A stretch of 64,000 nucleotides of DNA from Alicyclobacillus tolerans (GTDB lineage: Bacteria; Bacillota; Bacilli; Alicyclobacillales; Alicyclobacillaceae), in assembly GCF_021739485.1 (NCBI RefSeq), contig NZ_JAJFNK010000019.1, positions 41,428-105,427 of the forward strand, in the 5' to 3' direction. Of this stretch, positions 17,902-25,364 are shown one piece after another. The translations under genes and the position numbers were made by a program. How positions within the stretch are numbered: the stretch's first letter is position 1; every line of letters begins with the position of its first letter. The notes beneath the pieces are model-generated. The model did no database searches. It was given only the letters and a program-made list of their open reading frames with translations, and had not been told where the DNA came from.

Positions 17902-19070
17902 ACTCCGTAACCCTTGGGGCTTCTGTCATATGGTTGTTTGTGCTGATTTACGCGGTGCTAGGGTCCATCGATTTTGGCTCGAGTTTTTGGCGGTGGCAGT
18001 TCAACCGCAGCGGTGACTGGCGCGCCGAGGGCATTGCGTCGACGTACGTCAGCCCGACATGGGAACTCATTAACTCCTTTTTAGTGTTGATTCCCGTAAC
18101 GTTGGTGGGACTGTTTCCGGGCGCCGTGTTCGTTTACGGAAGTGTGCTGTTAATCCCGTCGCTTTTGCTTCTCGTCTTGATCGCGTTGCGCGGCGCCTAC
18201 TTACAGTTCGCCTACGCATCGCCCAAAAAGCGCAGCCGGACGGTACGCGTTGCTGGAATCACCGGGCTTTTACTGCCAGGAGTGTTTATGAGCGTACTGG
18301 CTCTTTCTCAAGGCGGCTACGTCAAAGCGCTGCCGGGAGGATCTGGCATCCCTGCGAGCAGTACCGGAGGTGCCGGGACTGCCGCTCAGACGCCGCATGG
18401 CGTGTTTTCGCTCGACGTCATCCATTTCTTCACCAGCCCTGTGGTTTACCTGTTCATCGCCTTTGGCATCAGTCTTTCGCTGTACCTGTCTGCTCTGTTT
18501 TTGGCCCGATACGCCTACCTTGGAGGCGACCTTGCGGCTTATGAATCCTTCCGGCGCAAGGCCATTTGGATGGGTCCAATCAGCCTTTTCACCGGAGTGC
18601 TGTCCTTGGTGGCACCAACGCCGGAAAGTGCATATATGTGGCACCGACTCCTCGGCTTGTGGCCCATAGCGCTGTTTTCTGCGGCGGCGTTTACCGCAGG
18701 TTACCTCTCCTTGTGGGGGGGCCAAAGAAGGCTGTCTCAAGGTAACCCCCGGGACCCTCACATGGATGCGTCAAAACACCGCGACAACCGGCGCAAGGGT
18801 ACAGGCCGCCCACAATGGGCCTTAGTGTTTACACTGTTGCAAGTGATCGCAGCGCACTGGATGTACGGGGCCGCGCATGCAGGTTATTGGTTGTATCCGT
18901 ACGCCGATTTCACCGGGACGGCATCGAACCCGACTATGTTCCATGCTACCTTGGTCGTTCTCGGTCTCGGGACGCTTGTGCTCATTCCTGGATTCTTATG
19001 GTTCCGACGGCTGTTTATCAACAACGCCGAGTACGCAGCAAAGCACTCCCGCTTTCGCGAAACGCATTAA
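17898..19070 (+). CDS. cydB: Cytochrome bd quinol oxidase subunit II
   Basis: A 390-residue membrane protein with about nine helices, partner of CydA in the bd oxidase heterodimer. The N-terminal segment IWLFVLIYAVLGSIDFGSSF has the conserved Asp-Phe-Gly of CydB. The ATG at 17898 overlaps the cydA stop as ATGA and follows GGGAGGTGACGG, so translation is coupled. The rest is hydrophobic with a Gly/Ser/Ala-rich loop near residues 130-160. No cydCD genes for haem export and assembly are in the window. Two very small reading frames with good ribosome sites follow within 700 bp. Confidence 0.9.
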   Translation: MNSVTLGASVIWLFVLIYAVLGSIDFGSSFWRWQFNRSGDWRAEGIASTYVSPTWELINSFLVLIPVTLVGLFPGAVFVYGSVLLIPSLLLLVLIALRGAYLQFAYASPKKRSRTVRVAGITGLLLPGVFMSVLALSQGGYVKALPGGSGIPASSTGGAGTAAQTPHGVFSLDVIHFFTSPVVYLFIAFGISLSLYLSALFLARYAYLGGDLAAYESFRRKAIWMGPISLFTGVLSLVAPTPESAYMWHRLLGLWPIALFSAAAFTAGYLSLWGGQRRLSQGNPRDPHMDASKHRDNRRKGTGRPQWALVFTLLQVIAAHWMYGAAHAGYWLYPYADFTGTASNPTMFHATLVVLGLGTLVLIPGFLWFRRLFINNAEYAAKHSRFRETH

Positions 19071-19177
19071 CGTGGATCTCATGCGCGAACACCACGGCGG
19101 TGACAAAAGTACAGGTAAGGCCATCGCATTATTAAGAGCATCGCAGTAAGACCTTGCCTTTTTCACGAGCGACATCC

Positions 19178-19238
19178 ATAGGGGAACGGACGATTCGACG
19201 GACGTCAAAGCCGTCAAGTTCCCGCCCGTTCCCCCTAT
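19178..19238. other. Long nested stem-loop after cydB
   Basis: Outer arms ATAGGGGAACGG and CCGTTCCCCCTAT (19178-19189 / 19226-19238, one unpaired base) enclose an inner stem GACGG/CCGTC (19197-19201 / 19211-19215). It has no T-run on either side. It could protect or process the cydAB mRNA, act as a weak terminator, or be a protein-binding site. Confidence 0.5.
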
Positions 19239-19346
19239 GCCAGCGCCAAAGTAAACCGCTGTTCAGTAAGATGAGCCATTCGGCCTTAGTGAGGTATAGT
19301 CGTGCCGATGCCGGGGTAAATTACGCATCGGATCAGGAGGAATCAA

Positions 19347-19454
19347 TTGGGAACCATTGGAGGTAGAATCACTGTGTGGCTCTTTATTGGGTTGTTTTCG
19401 TGGAATTTTTTACAACACTTCCACTGGGAATTTCTTCAACACGCCGTGTACTAA
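19347..19454 (+). CDS. Candidate 35-residue hydrophobic small protein
   Basis: A short frame starting with TTG at 19347, six bases after AGGAGGA. It encodes an aromatic, hydrophobic segment (WLFIGLFSWNFLQHF) followed by a repeat-like HWEFLQHAVY. It is too short for ordinary gene calling. The position downstream of cydAB suggests comparison with single-helix bd oxidase subunits such as CydX or CydS, but the sequence is not recognisably either. An internal GTG at 19374 after GGAGGTAGA is an alternative start. Confidence 0.35.
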   Translation: MGTIGGRITVWLFIGLFSWNFLQHFHWEFLQHAVY

Positions 19455-19644
19455 CACGAACATGCCCCTGTCGTGAAGCCCATACGCATCCCTATCCCCG
19501 GCGCCGTGACATTTCTGATCAAATACAGCCGCGATCGAACAGGACAACACCATCGTCGTTCAGCTCTCCTCAAAAAATCTTCAAGGAAATTTCAATATAC
19601 GTCAGATAGACTAGGACCATTCTGAGTTCGAAGGATGGCAGGCC

Positions 19645-19731
19645 ATGGGTAATCCGAAAGTCGTCATCACAGTTCTCGCAGTGGTCTGTTTTCTGTTTGT
19701 GATACTGGTCAGTCAGCTGCATTTGAACTAG
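19645..19731 (+). CDS. Candidate 28-residue single-helix membrane protein
   Basis: ATG at 19645 after AAGGATGGCAGG, encoding MGNPKVVITVLAVV, then a further hydrophobic stretch and a short polar tail. One transmembrane helix with a positive N-terminus fits a small membrane subunit. It lies 60 bp before the zinc-ribbon gene. Like the preceding small frame it could be an accessory bd oxidase subunit, which is an untested inference. Confidence 0.4.
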   Translation: MGNPKVVITVLAVVCFLFVILVSQLHLN

Positions 19732-19790
19732 ACCCTGAAGAGGTGGATGCCCGGCGTGGGAAATCTTTCAAGTCATGGGAGGTGCAAGTC

Positions 19791-19976
19791 ATGACAGAAC
19801 ACGTCCATTGGGAATTTGATTCCGTTTGCCCGAAGTGCGATAAGGTCAATCACATTACGGCACCCGTTGGAGAAACGGTCGTCCGTGTGCATTGTGAACA
19901 CTGCGCTCACGGGTATGAATATACACATATTGTGACGGAGCACCAGACGGTAGAAGACGAAAAAGGCAACGGTTAA
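19791..19976 (+). CDS. Small zinc-ribbon-like protein
   Basis: A 61-residue protein with two CxxC knuckles, VCPKCDK and HCEHCAHGY, spaced about 22 residues apart, the pattern of a zinc ribbon. The ATG at 19791 follows GGGAGGTG at a normal distance; the longer frame from 19743 lacks such a site. The chain is His- and Glu-rich and has no membrane segment. It is followed by a clear terminator, so it is probably the last gene of the cydAB transcript or of a short one of its own. Function is unknown; DNA, RNA or protein binding are all possible. Confidence 0.7.
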   Translation: MTEHVHWEFDSVCPKCDKVNHITAPVGETVVRVHCEHCAHGYEYTHIVTEHQTVEDEKGNG

Positions 19977-19999
19977 GTATATTACATCTGCAAATCTGC

Positions 20000-20045
20000 A
20001 AGGCGCTGTCCCATGCAATCATCACATGGGTGCAGCGCCTTGTTT
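20000..20045 (+). terminator. Terminator after the zinc-ribbon gene
   Basis: Stem AGGCGCTG / CAGCGCCT (20001-20008 / 20033-20040) with inner CCATG/CATGG pairing, followed by TGTTT. It ends the plus-strand genes starting at cydA or later. Confidence 0.75.
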
Positions 20046-20317
20046 CGCAATGAAGTCAATTCACCGCGGTCGTCGATGAATCCGGATTGAACTCGCGTGA
20101 AGTGGATTGCCTCTCAAGGTTGTTTGAAGGACAGACGATTCGGAACGCGCGGTTGAGTTCCCCTCATTTCTATCTCCTCATTCCTTCATAGTTTGCGAGG
20201 CGTATGCCTCACCGTAAACGGGAGGCTTGTGCACCGTCAGCACGGAAGCATCCTGCTCCTGCCTCCGCCACAAACCCTGCTCGCCGCACGTCCTCATGCC
20301 TGCATCTGGGCTTTTAC
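20046..20317. other. Intergenic region without recognisable gene
   Basis: About 270 bp between the terminator and the end of the MFS gene on the other strand. I see no supported reading frame, RNA or repeat in it. Confidence 0.5.
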
Positions 20318-21619
20318 TTAGGCCAAAGCTGAAGAGGCGCACTGCGGATTTTGTTCCGCCAACCGCCTAGTGTGCACGTGGGGTACGATGACCTGATACA
20401 GCACTACGGCGATGAACCCGAATGTCAAACTCAGGACCCCCATTCCCCACACAGGCAGGTACGCTCCAACGACCACACCCAAGGAGGCTAATACGCGCGA
20501 TCCCCCGAAGGTCATCCCATTGACAGCCAAGTACGAACTGCGCGCATGGACCGGAGCCAGGTCGCCAAGGTAGGCCTGGCGCACCGGCACCGAATAAACC
20601 TCTCCGAGAGTGGAAAACAACATGAGCAGTGCTAATGCGGCCGGAGATTGAGTCAAAATCATCAGAGTGTAGCCCATTACGTTAAACAGCACCCCAATGA
20701 ACAACACGGTTCGCTCCGAAGACCTCTGTGCCAGCCTGGTCGCCAATCCAGCGAACAACACGACAAGCACGGTGTTCTCGGTTTGCAAAAGACCGATCAT
20801 TTTCACCCCGTCCACGTGAAATAGCGGGTGCCCGAACAACTGCATCACTTGTTCCCTAAGGTGACTCTCGAGGTGAATGCCGATGTAGTTCGGAAGTTGA
20901 AATTCAACGGCCATCCCCAGCATGCCCGCTAAGGTGTAAGTCAAAAACGTCTTATCCTTCAAGACTCCCGCATAGCTGCGAACGATTCCAAATAACATCG
21001 GTACTCTGGAAGCAGAATCGAGCCGCTCGCTGCCTTCAGATGGAGGCCGGTACGTTTCCTGAATCCAAACGATGGTCGTGATGAGCGTGATCACCAACAC
21101 GACAGCTCCAGCGGCAAACAGTTCGAAGCGAAAAGACTCAAACAGCGCTGCACCGAGACTGGCGCCAAGAGCCATGGTCAGGTTAAACATCCAGTAGAAC
21201 AATCCGTATACGTACTGCCGTTGTGAAGGTTCGGTGACGTCGAGAAGCATCGCCTCATCGGCAGGACCGTAAACTCCCCAGCAAACATTGGTGATCATGA
21301 AGCTGGCAAAAGTCAGCCCAGGCGAATTCAACCAGGGGCTGTTGCCTGCGGCCATGGCCAAGTACGCGATCAAAAACACCAACTCAGACAAAATCATCAG
21401 CTTGCGGCGGCCAATCCGGTCCGCATAGTAACCGCCGACCAAACCGCTGAGCAAGCTGGCCGCAATACTGACAGTCAGCAACACCCCGGCGAGCGCACTG
21501 CCAAAGTTTTTAGCAAAGTATATTGCCATAAAAGGCGTGGTCGTCGCTTGTGCAGTTCCGAACAAAAACATGACAAAAATGCGGATTTTTACGATTCGGT
21601 GCAGGTCGTTGAATTTCAA
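20318..21619 (-). CDS. MFS transporter (12-TM, drug/peptide-exporter type)
   Basis: A 433-residue major facilitator protein. The TTG at 21619 is chosen because GGGGAGAG lies just upstream and the protein then begins KFNDLHRIVKIRIFVMF, a normal lead into TM1; the longer frame to 21736 would run through a terminator hairpin at 21672-21696. The TM2-TM3 loop GGYYADRIGRRKLM is the MFS signature. About 12 hydrophobic segments are seen, with a long loop after TM6 (about 200-220). It resembles multidrug or purine exporters of the YttB/MdtG type, but the substrate is not evident. Confidence 0.8.
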   Translation of the reverse strand: MKFNDLHRIVKIRIFVMFLFGTAQATTTPFMAIYFAKNFGSALAGVLLTVSIAASLLSGLVGGYYADRIGRRKLMILSELVFLIAYLAMAAGNSPWLNSPGLTFASFMITNVCWGVYGPADEAMLLDVTEPSQRQYVYGLFYWMFNLTMALGASLGAALFESFRFELFAAGAVVLVITLITTIVWIQETYRPPSEGSERLDSASRVPMLFGIVRSYAGVLKDKTFLTYTLAGMLGMAVEFQLPNYIGIHLESHLREQVMQLFGHPLFHVDGVKMIGLLQTENTVLVVLFAGLATRLAQRSSERTVLFIGVLFNVMGYTLMILTQSPAALALLMLFSTLGEVYSVPVRQAYLGDLAPVHARSSYLAVNGMTFGGSRVLASLGVVVGAYLPVWGMGVLSLTFGFIAVVLYQVIVPHVHTRRLAEQNPQCASSALA

Positions 21620-21671
21620 TGCAATCTCTCCCCGTTTTCCACGCCAGCCGTTGCGCAGCTTTACAGGCCGC

Positions 21672-21696
21672 AAAAAAGCCACGGCTTCACCGTGGC
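21672..21696 (-). terminator. Minus-strand terminator 1 upstream of the MFS gene
   Basis: Read on the minus strand, GCCACGG / CCGTGGC (5-base loop) is followed by a T6 run. It probably stops transcription from glxR before the MFS gene. Confidence 0.75.
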
Positions 21697-21780
21697 CTCG
21701 ACAGCATGCGATGGACGGGATACGGGTCCGTTTCAAGCACTCTTGCTGCGTTTCAAACGGTTTCGCTGCATCCCAAGCGA

Positions 21781-21810
21781 AAAAAGGCCACGGGGCTTGC
21801 CCGTAGCCTG
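21781..21810 (-). terminator. Minus-strand terminator 2, tandem with the first
   Basis: On the minus strand GGCTACGGG and CCCGTGGCC form a stem (one mismatch, 5-base loop), followed by T6. It lies 85 bp before terminator 1, so the hyi-glxR transcript meets two in series. Confidence 0.75.
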
Positions 21811-22024
21811 AAAGCGCCGTAAAGCGCGCGATTTTTTACCGGCTGACGTGGACAAGTCTTCGACGAATGTGCAATTGTGCATCCTTGTGTGGAGTATGCA
21901 TGCTCGCAATTCTCACTTGTCCCTCATCCTTTCTAAACAATTTACATGCATGAGTATAAAGGAAACGCGTTGGGGCAGCAACACCAAATTGAAAAAAACT
22001 ACGCCATGGAGCGATACGGCCCCA

Positions 22025-22101
22025 TCAAATCTCCGTCAAATCTCCGTCAAATCTCCGTCAAATCTCCGTCAAATCTCCGTCAAATCTCCGTCAAATCTCC
22101 G
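22025..22101. repeat. Seven-copy 11 bp tandem repeat (TCAAATCTCCG)
   Basis: Seven perfect copies in a row. The last copy contains the glxR stop codon and its last three codons (on the minus strand each unit reads CGGAGATTTGA). The other six are the 3' untranslated region of the hyi-glxR mRNA. Perfect identity implies recent slippage expansion. Confidence 0.95.
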
Positions 22102-22975
22102 TCTGAGCCGATTGGGCCAAATACCGGATGAGCGCAGAATGGTCTTCGTCGCCCATTCCTTGTGCAATTAACGCGTTCATCATCTCGCCCACCAAGGCCG
22201 TTCCAGGCAAGGAGACTCCCGCGGAACGCGCTGTCTCCAAGGCAATCGCGAGGTCCTTGCGGTGCAGCTTGACGCGAAAGCCCGGGTCATACCGGTGCTC
22301 CAGGGCCCGTTTGCCGTGCAAGTCGAGGATGCGGCTTTGCGCGAATCCTCCTAACAGGGCGTCCCGAACCTTCGCCGGGTCGACGCCGGATTTGGCAGCC
22401 AAAGTTAAGGCTTCTCCCACCGCTTCAATCGTCAAAGCGACCACCACCTGATTGCATGCCTTGGCCACCTGCCCAGCACCCGCTTCTCCAATCCGGACGA
22501 TGTTTTTGCCGATCGCGTTGAACACCGGCATCGCGCGCTCAAAAGCCTGTGCACTCCCTCCCACCATGATGGATAAAGTGCCTTCGCGAGCTCCGACGTC
22601 GCCGCCGGAAACCGGGGCATCGAGGCTGTCCGCTCCGAGCTTTTGGACCGCATCGTAAATTTTACGGGCAATACCCGGGCTTGCCGTCGTCATGTCGACG
22701 AAGAGCATTCCTTCGCGCAAGGACGAAAGCAGTCCACTTTCCCCAAAGTAGACCTGTTCCACGTCAGGCGTATCCGGGAGCATGGTGATGACGACGTCAG
22801 AACTCGCAGCGACCTCTGCGGGCGTTGCCGCAGCCGAGGCCCCCTGTTGCACGAGTTCCTGAACCGCAGCTTGACTGCGATTGTGCACCGTCACGGAAAA
22901 GCCGCCCTTTAACAAGTTTGCGGCCATCGGCTTTCCCATCACGCCAAGTCCAATAAATCCGATCCTCTCACTCAT
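22091..22975 (-). CDS. glxR: 2-hydroxy-3-oxopropionate (tartronate semialdehyde) reductase family
   Basis: A 294-residue NAD(P)H-dependent beta-hydroxyacid dehydrogenase. The N-terminal Rossmann motif GFIGLGVMGKPMA is at residues 6-18, the substrate loop DAPVSGGDVGAREGTL near 118-133, and the catalytic Lys in GQVAKACNQ near 170. The pairing with hydroxypyruvate isomerase points to glyoxylate assimilation, where it reduces tartronate semialdehyde to D-glycerate; 3-hydroxyisobutyrate dehydrogenase is the main alternative. Its start overlaps the end of hyi by 8 bp, so the two are co-translated. The stop codon lies inside an 11 bp tandem repeat array. No glyoxylate carboligase gene is nearby. Confidence 0.85.
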   Translation of the reverse strand: MSERIGFIGLGVMGKPMAANLLKGGFSVTVHNRSQAAVQELVQQGASAAATPAEVAASSDVVITMLPDTPDVEQVYFGESGLLSSLREGMLFVDMTTASPGIARKIYDAVQKLGADSLDAPVSGGDVGAREGTLSIMVGGSAQAFERAMPVFNAIGKNIVRIGEAGAGQVAKACNQVVVALTIEAVGEALTLAAKSGVDPAKVRDALLGGFAQSRILDLHGKRALEHRYDPGFRVKLHRKDLAIALETARSAGVSLPGTALVGEMMNALIAQGMGDEDHSALIRYLAQSAQTEI

Positions 22976-23765
22976 GCAACGTTCCCTCCCGCAAGTAGTC
23001 CGTCAACCACTGCAAACTGTCTTCACTCGTCCCAAGCGGTATGTATTCCAACCCGACGACCCCTTGATACCCCATTTTTTGTACAGTGTCCAACACAAAC
23101 CGATAGTTGATTTCACCCGTACCGGGCTGGTGACGTCCCGGGGTATCCGCGATTTGGATGTGTCCGACTTCGTCTTTTAAATCCGCAAACGTCGCCATGA
23201 GCTCTCCTTGCATGCGCTGAACGTGATAGAAGTCGAATTGGATGCCCAGGTTTTCACGACCCACCTCGTTGAGCAGCCGCCGTGCCGCCTTGACGCTGTC
23301 GAGGAAAAAACCCGGGATGTCAAAGGAGTTGCACGGTTCGACCAACAGACGAATGCCGTGCTTGTTCAGTTCGCCTGCAGCGTAGGCTACGTTCTCCTTC
23401 AAAACCTGCCAGGCTTCCCGTTCAGATACGTTGGCTGGCAATTTACCAGCCAGGCAGTTTAGTTTGCGGCAATCCATCGCCAAAGCGTACTCCAGCGCAC
23501 GCTCCACGCCTTCTTTAAATTCTGTCTGTCTGTCGGGAAGCACGGCAATACCGCGCTCGCCCTCGTTCCAATGGCCCGCAGGCAGGTTAAACAACACGAC
23601 TTGCTGATCACTTTCCCGTACCGCGCTTTGGACGTCGTCGAGGTCGAAATCGTAAGGAAACTGAAACTCTACTTGTCGAAACCCTGCCTTTCGGGCACGG
23701 GCAAACCGTTCGAGAAACGGCACCTCCGTGAACAACATGGTCAAGTTGGCCGAAAAGCGATCCAC
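22968..23765 (-). CDS. hyi: Hydroxypyruvate isomerase family protein
   Basis: A 265-residue TIM-barrel sugar isomerase. The GTG at 23765 is chosen because AGGAGGG lies eight bases away; the frame to 23813 has no such signal. The start RFSANLTMLFTEVPFLERF is characteristic of hydroxypyruvate isomerase. Metal-ligand and catalytic glutamates occur in LLVEPCNS and GLEYIPLG, with QFDFYHVQ and HIQIADTPGRHQPG between. The enzyme interconverts hydroxypyruvate and tartronate semialdehyde, which the next gene product would reduce to glycerate. Both genes lie in the sigK element. The related xylose-isomerase-like epimerases are an alternative assignment. Confidence 0.85.
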   Translation of the reverse strand: MDRFSANLTMLFTEVPFLERFARARKAGFRQVEFQFPYDFDLDDVQSAVRESDQQVVLFNLPAGHWNEGERGIAVLPDRQTEFKEGVERALEYALAMDCRKLNCLAGKLPANVSEREAWQVLKENVAYAAGELNKHGIRLLVEPCNSFDIPGFFLDSVKAARRLLNEVGRENLGIQFDFYHVQRMQGELMATFADLKDEVGHIQIADTPGRHQPGTGEINYRFVLDTVQKMGYQGVVGLEYIPLGTSEDSLQWLTDYLREGTLHE

Positions 23766-23880
23766 GTCGTCGCCCTCCTTTGCTTTTTCTCTCGAACTGA
23801 CACACAATTTCAATTAGAATTATACCGCTTTCACGAGTACGTGCCGAGGCCTCCAACTGACCGGGCACAGACAAACCTAC

Positions 23881-23912
23881 AATAAACTCAAAATAAACTC
23901 AAAATAAACCCA
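23881..23912. repeat. Three-copy 11 bp repeat (AATAAACTCAA)
   Basis: Two perfect units and most of a third (AATAAACTCAA) lie between hyi and the divergent DMT gene, in what should be the promoter region of both. The period equals that of the unrelated 22025 repeat. Confidence 0.75.
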
Positions 23913-23934
23913 AGGAAAGGTTGAGGCTGTCGCC

Positions 23935-24936
23935 GTGAACCTGCTGACCTCTGCTGATCGCCAATCCGTTGCTGTTCACCGCATCGCGGCTCCGTTTGCC
24001 TTGCTGCTCTCGGCAGTCACCTGGGGCCTCGCACCGGTGGCCAACCGATATTTAGTCGGATTCATTCCGCCTTTGCACCTGTTGTTTTTGCGCTACGTGT
24101 TGACTTCCCTATTCTTTTTACCCGTCTTGTTTCGCATCCGAGTGCGTCTTACGAGCCGCGAAGTGGTTCGGCTGTCTCTGAGCGGCTTGATTGGGATTGT
24201 CGCCTACAACGCGTCGGTCGTTTTCGCAGCCCAGTGGGTCCCAGCCGAAACCATGGGACTGGTCATTGGGACAGAACCGCTTTGGATGGCCGTTTTGGCC
24301 GTATTGTTCCTGAAACAAAGGCTGAAGAAAACTGTGGCCTTCGGAATGCTTTTATCGGCGGCCGGATTAGTGGTACTCACTCAATGGGCTTCGCCGTCCG
24401 GCACTGCCCATTCCCACGTGAACCACCTATACCTGCTGGGCATCGGCCTGCTCCTGTTTGGAGCCTTGATGTGGGTAACCTACTCCATGGTCTTACGCCC
24501 TTTGAGCCATTCGCACGGCGCGCTGGCGGCGTCCGCATTCTCCACCGTTATGGGCACTCTGCCCATGGTTTTGCTCATCAGCCATTCCCTGTTTGTCACT
24601 ATCGCGTCTCTTTCCGCATTTGCATGGCTGATTCTCGTGACCTGGTCGATTCTCAACGCTGCCGCGATCTGGCTGTGGAATTACGGGTTGTCCTGGGTGA
24701 ACCCTGTTCCCGCCGGACTATTTCTGTACCTCATTCCGGCCATTGGCGTGGCTGGCGGACACGTGTTGCTGCACGAGTCGCTGACCACTCGCATCCTGTT
24801 GGGTGGAGCGTTGACTGTAGCCGGGGTCATCGCGGCGAACCTCCCCCGGTCCTCCAAGCCGGGATCCTCGACCTCCAAGGCCGCCTCCGCCCCCTCTGCC
24901 GCGGATCAAGGGCTGTCTCATCAACGGGAGCTTTAG
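23935..24936 (+). CDS. EamA/DMT-family permease
   Basis: A 333-residue membrane protein with ten predicted helices in two EamA repeats. The first repeat starts ALLLSAVTWGLAPVANRYL and contains LVIGTEPLWMAVLAVLFL; the second ends with YLIPAIGVAGGHVLLHESL and GGALTVAGVIAAN, standard for the family. Such proteins export amino acids, nucleosides or other metabolites. The GTG at 23935 is preceded by GAGG in a stretch of AAGGAAAGGTTGAGG. The tail (about 305-333) is Ser/Ala-rich. It is divergent from hyi-glxR. Its stop codon overlaps the end of the small convergent gene. Substrate not deducible. Confidence 0.85.
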   Translation: MNLLTSADRQSVAVHRIAAPFALLLSAVTWGLAPVANRYLVGFIPPLHLLFLRYVLTSLFFLPVLFRIRVRLTSREVVRLSLSGLIGIVAYNASVVFAAQWVPAETMGLVIGTEPLWMAVLAVLFLKQRLKKTVAFGMLLSAAGLVVLTQWASPSGTAHSHVNHLYLLGIGLLLFGALMWVTYSMVLRPLSHSHGALAASAFSTVMGTLPMVLLISHSLFVTIASLSAFAWLILVTWSILNAAAIWLWNYGLSWVNPVPAGLFLYLIPAIGVAGGHVLLHESLTTRILLGGALTVAGVIAANLPRSSKPGSSTSKAASAPSAADQGLSHQREL

Positions 24937-25226
24937 TCGCACGGTGGAACATCCACATCCGTGCACTGCGATGCGGCATGAATCAATTTGGAATGCCTGC
25001 GCAACTGCTCTTGTCTGTCGATGGGACCCGGACCGAAGACCCTCACTTGGGTCTTCCCAATTTGGTGCACGGCATCTGGAGTGCATGTGGAGTCCCCCAA
25101 AAGACTGTGCCCACCGTCTCCCGAGTTCGCACTTTCCTGCCCAGGCGCTTCCTGTTTTAAAGTCTGCACATCGCCTTTGCCCTGCGCCAGCAAGCCTTCT
25201 GATGGACCCTTTCGCGCGTTTGCCAT
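24933..25226 (-). CDS. Small hypothetical protein
   Basis: A 97-residue hydrophilic protein with no recognised domain. The ATG at 25226 follows GGGAGGGG, which supports real translation. It begins MANARKGPSEGLLAQGKGDV and has a Gly/Ser/Asp-rich middle and two cysteines (near residues 48 and 88). The beginning is short, polar and Gln/Lys/Gly-rich, loosely like small spore proteins, but no known signature is present. It lies between the DMT gene, whose stop it overlaps by 4 bp, and the divergent recombinase, so it is the last minus-strand gene of the element. Confidence 0.5.
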   Translation of the reverse strand: MANARKGPSEGLLAQGKGDVQTLKQEAPGQESANSGDGGHSLLGDSTCTPDAVHQIGKTQVRVFGPGPIDRQEQLRRHSKLIHAASQCTDVDVPPCD

Positions 25227-25364
25227 GAAAACCCCTCCCATATCAACCTATGAGCAACTTGGCTTGTGCTTCACCCCACAGTCACAAGACCTTCAAACGG
25301 TATAAGACAATCCCAAAGTCTCGTAGTCTGAACTGACACGGCTCAGACCTGGGAGGCGAACGCC

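Noticed and set aside
19154..19366. 70-residue frame after cydB
   Set aside because: It runs through the nested stem-loop, has no ribosome site and no protein-like features.
22025..22101. CRISPR array
   Set aside because: The 11 bp units are contiguous with no spacers and no cas genes occur in the window.
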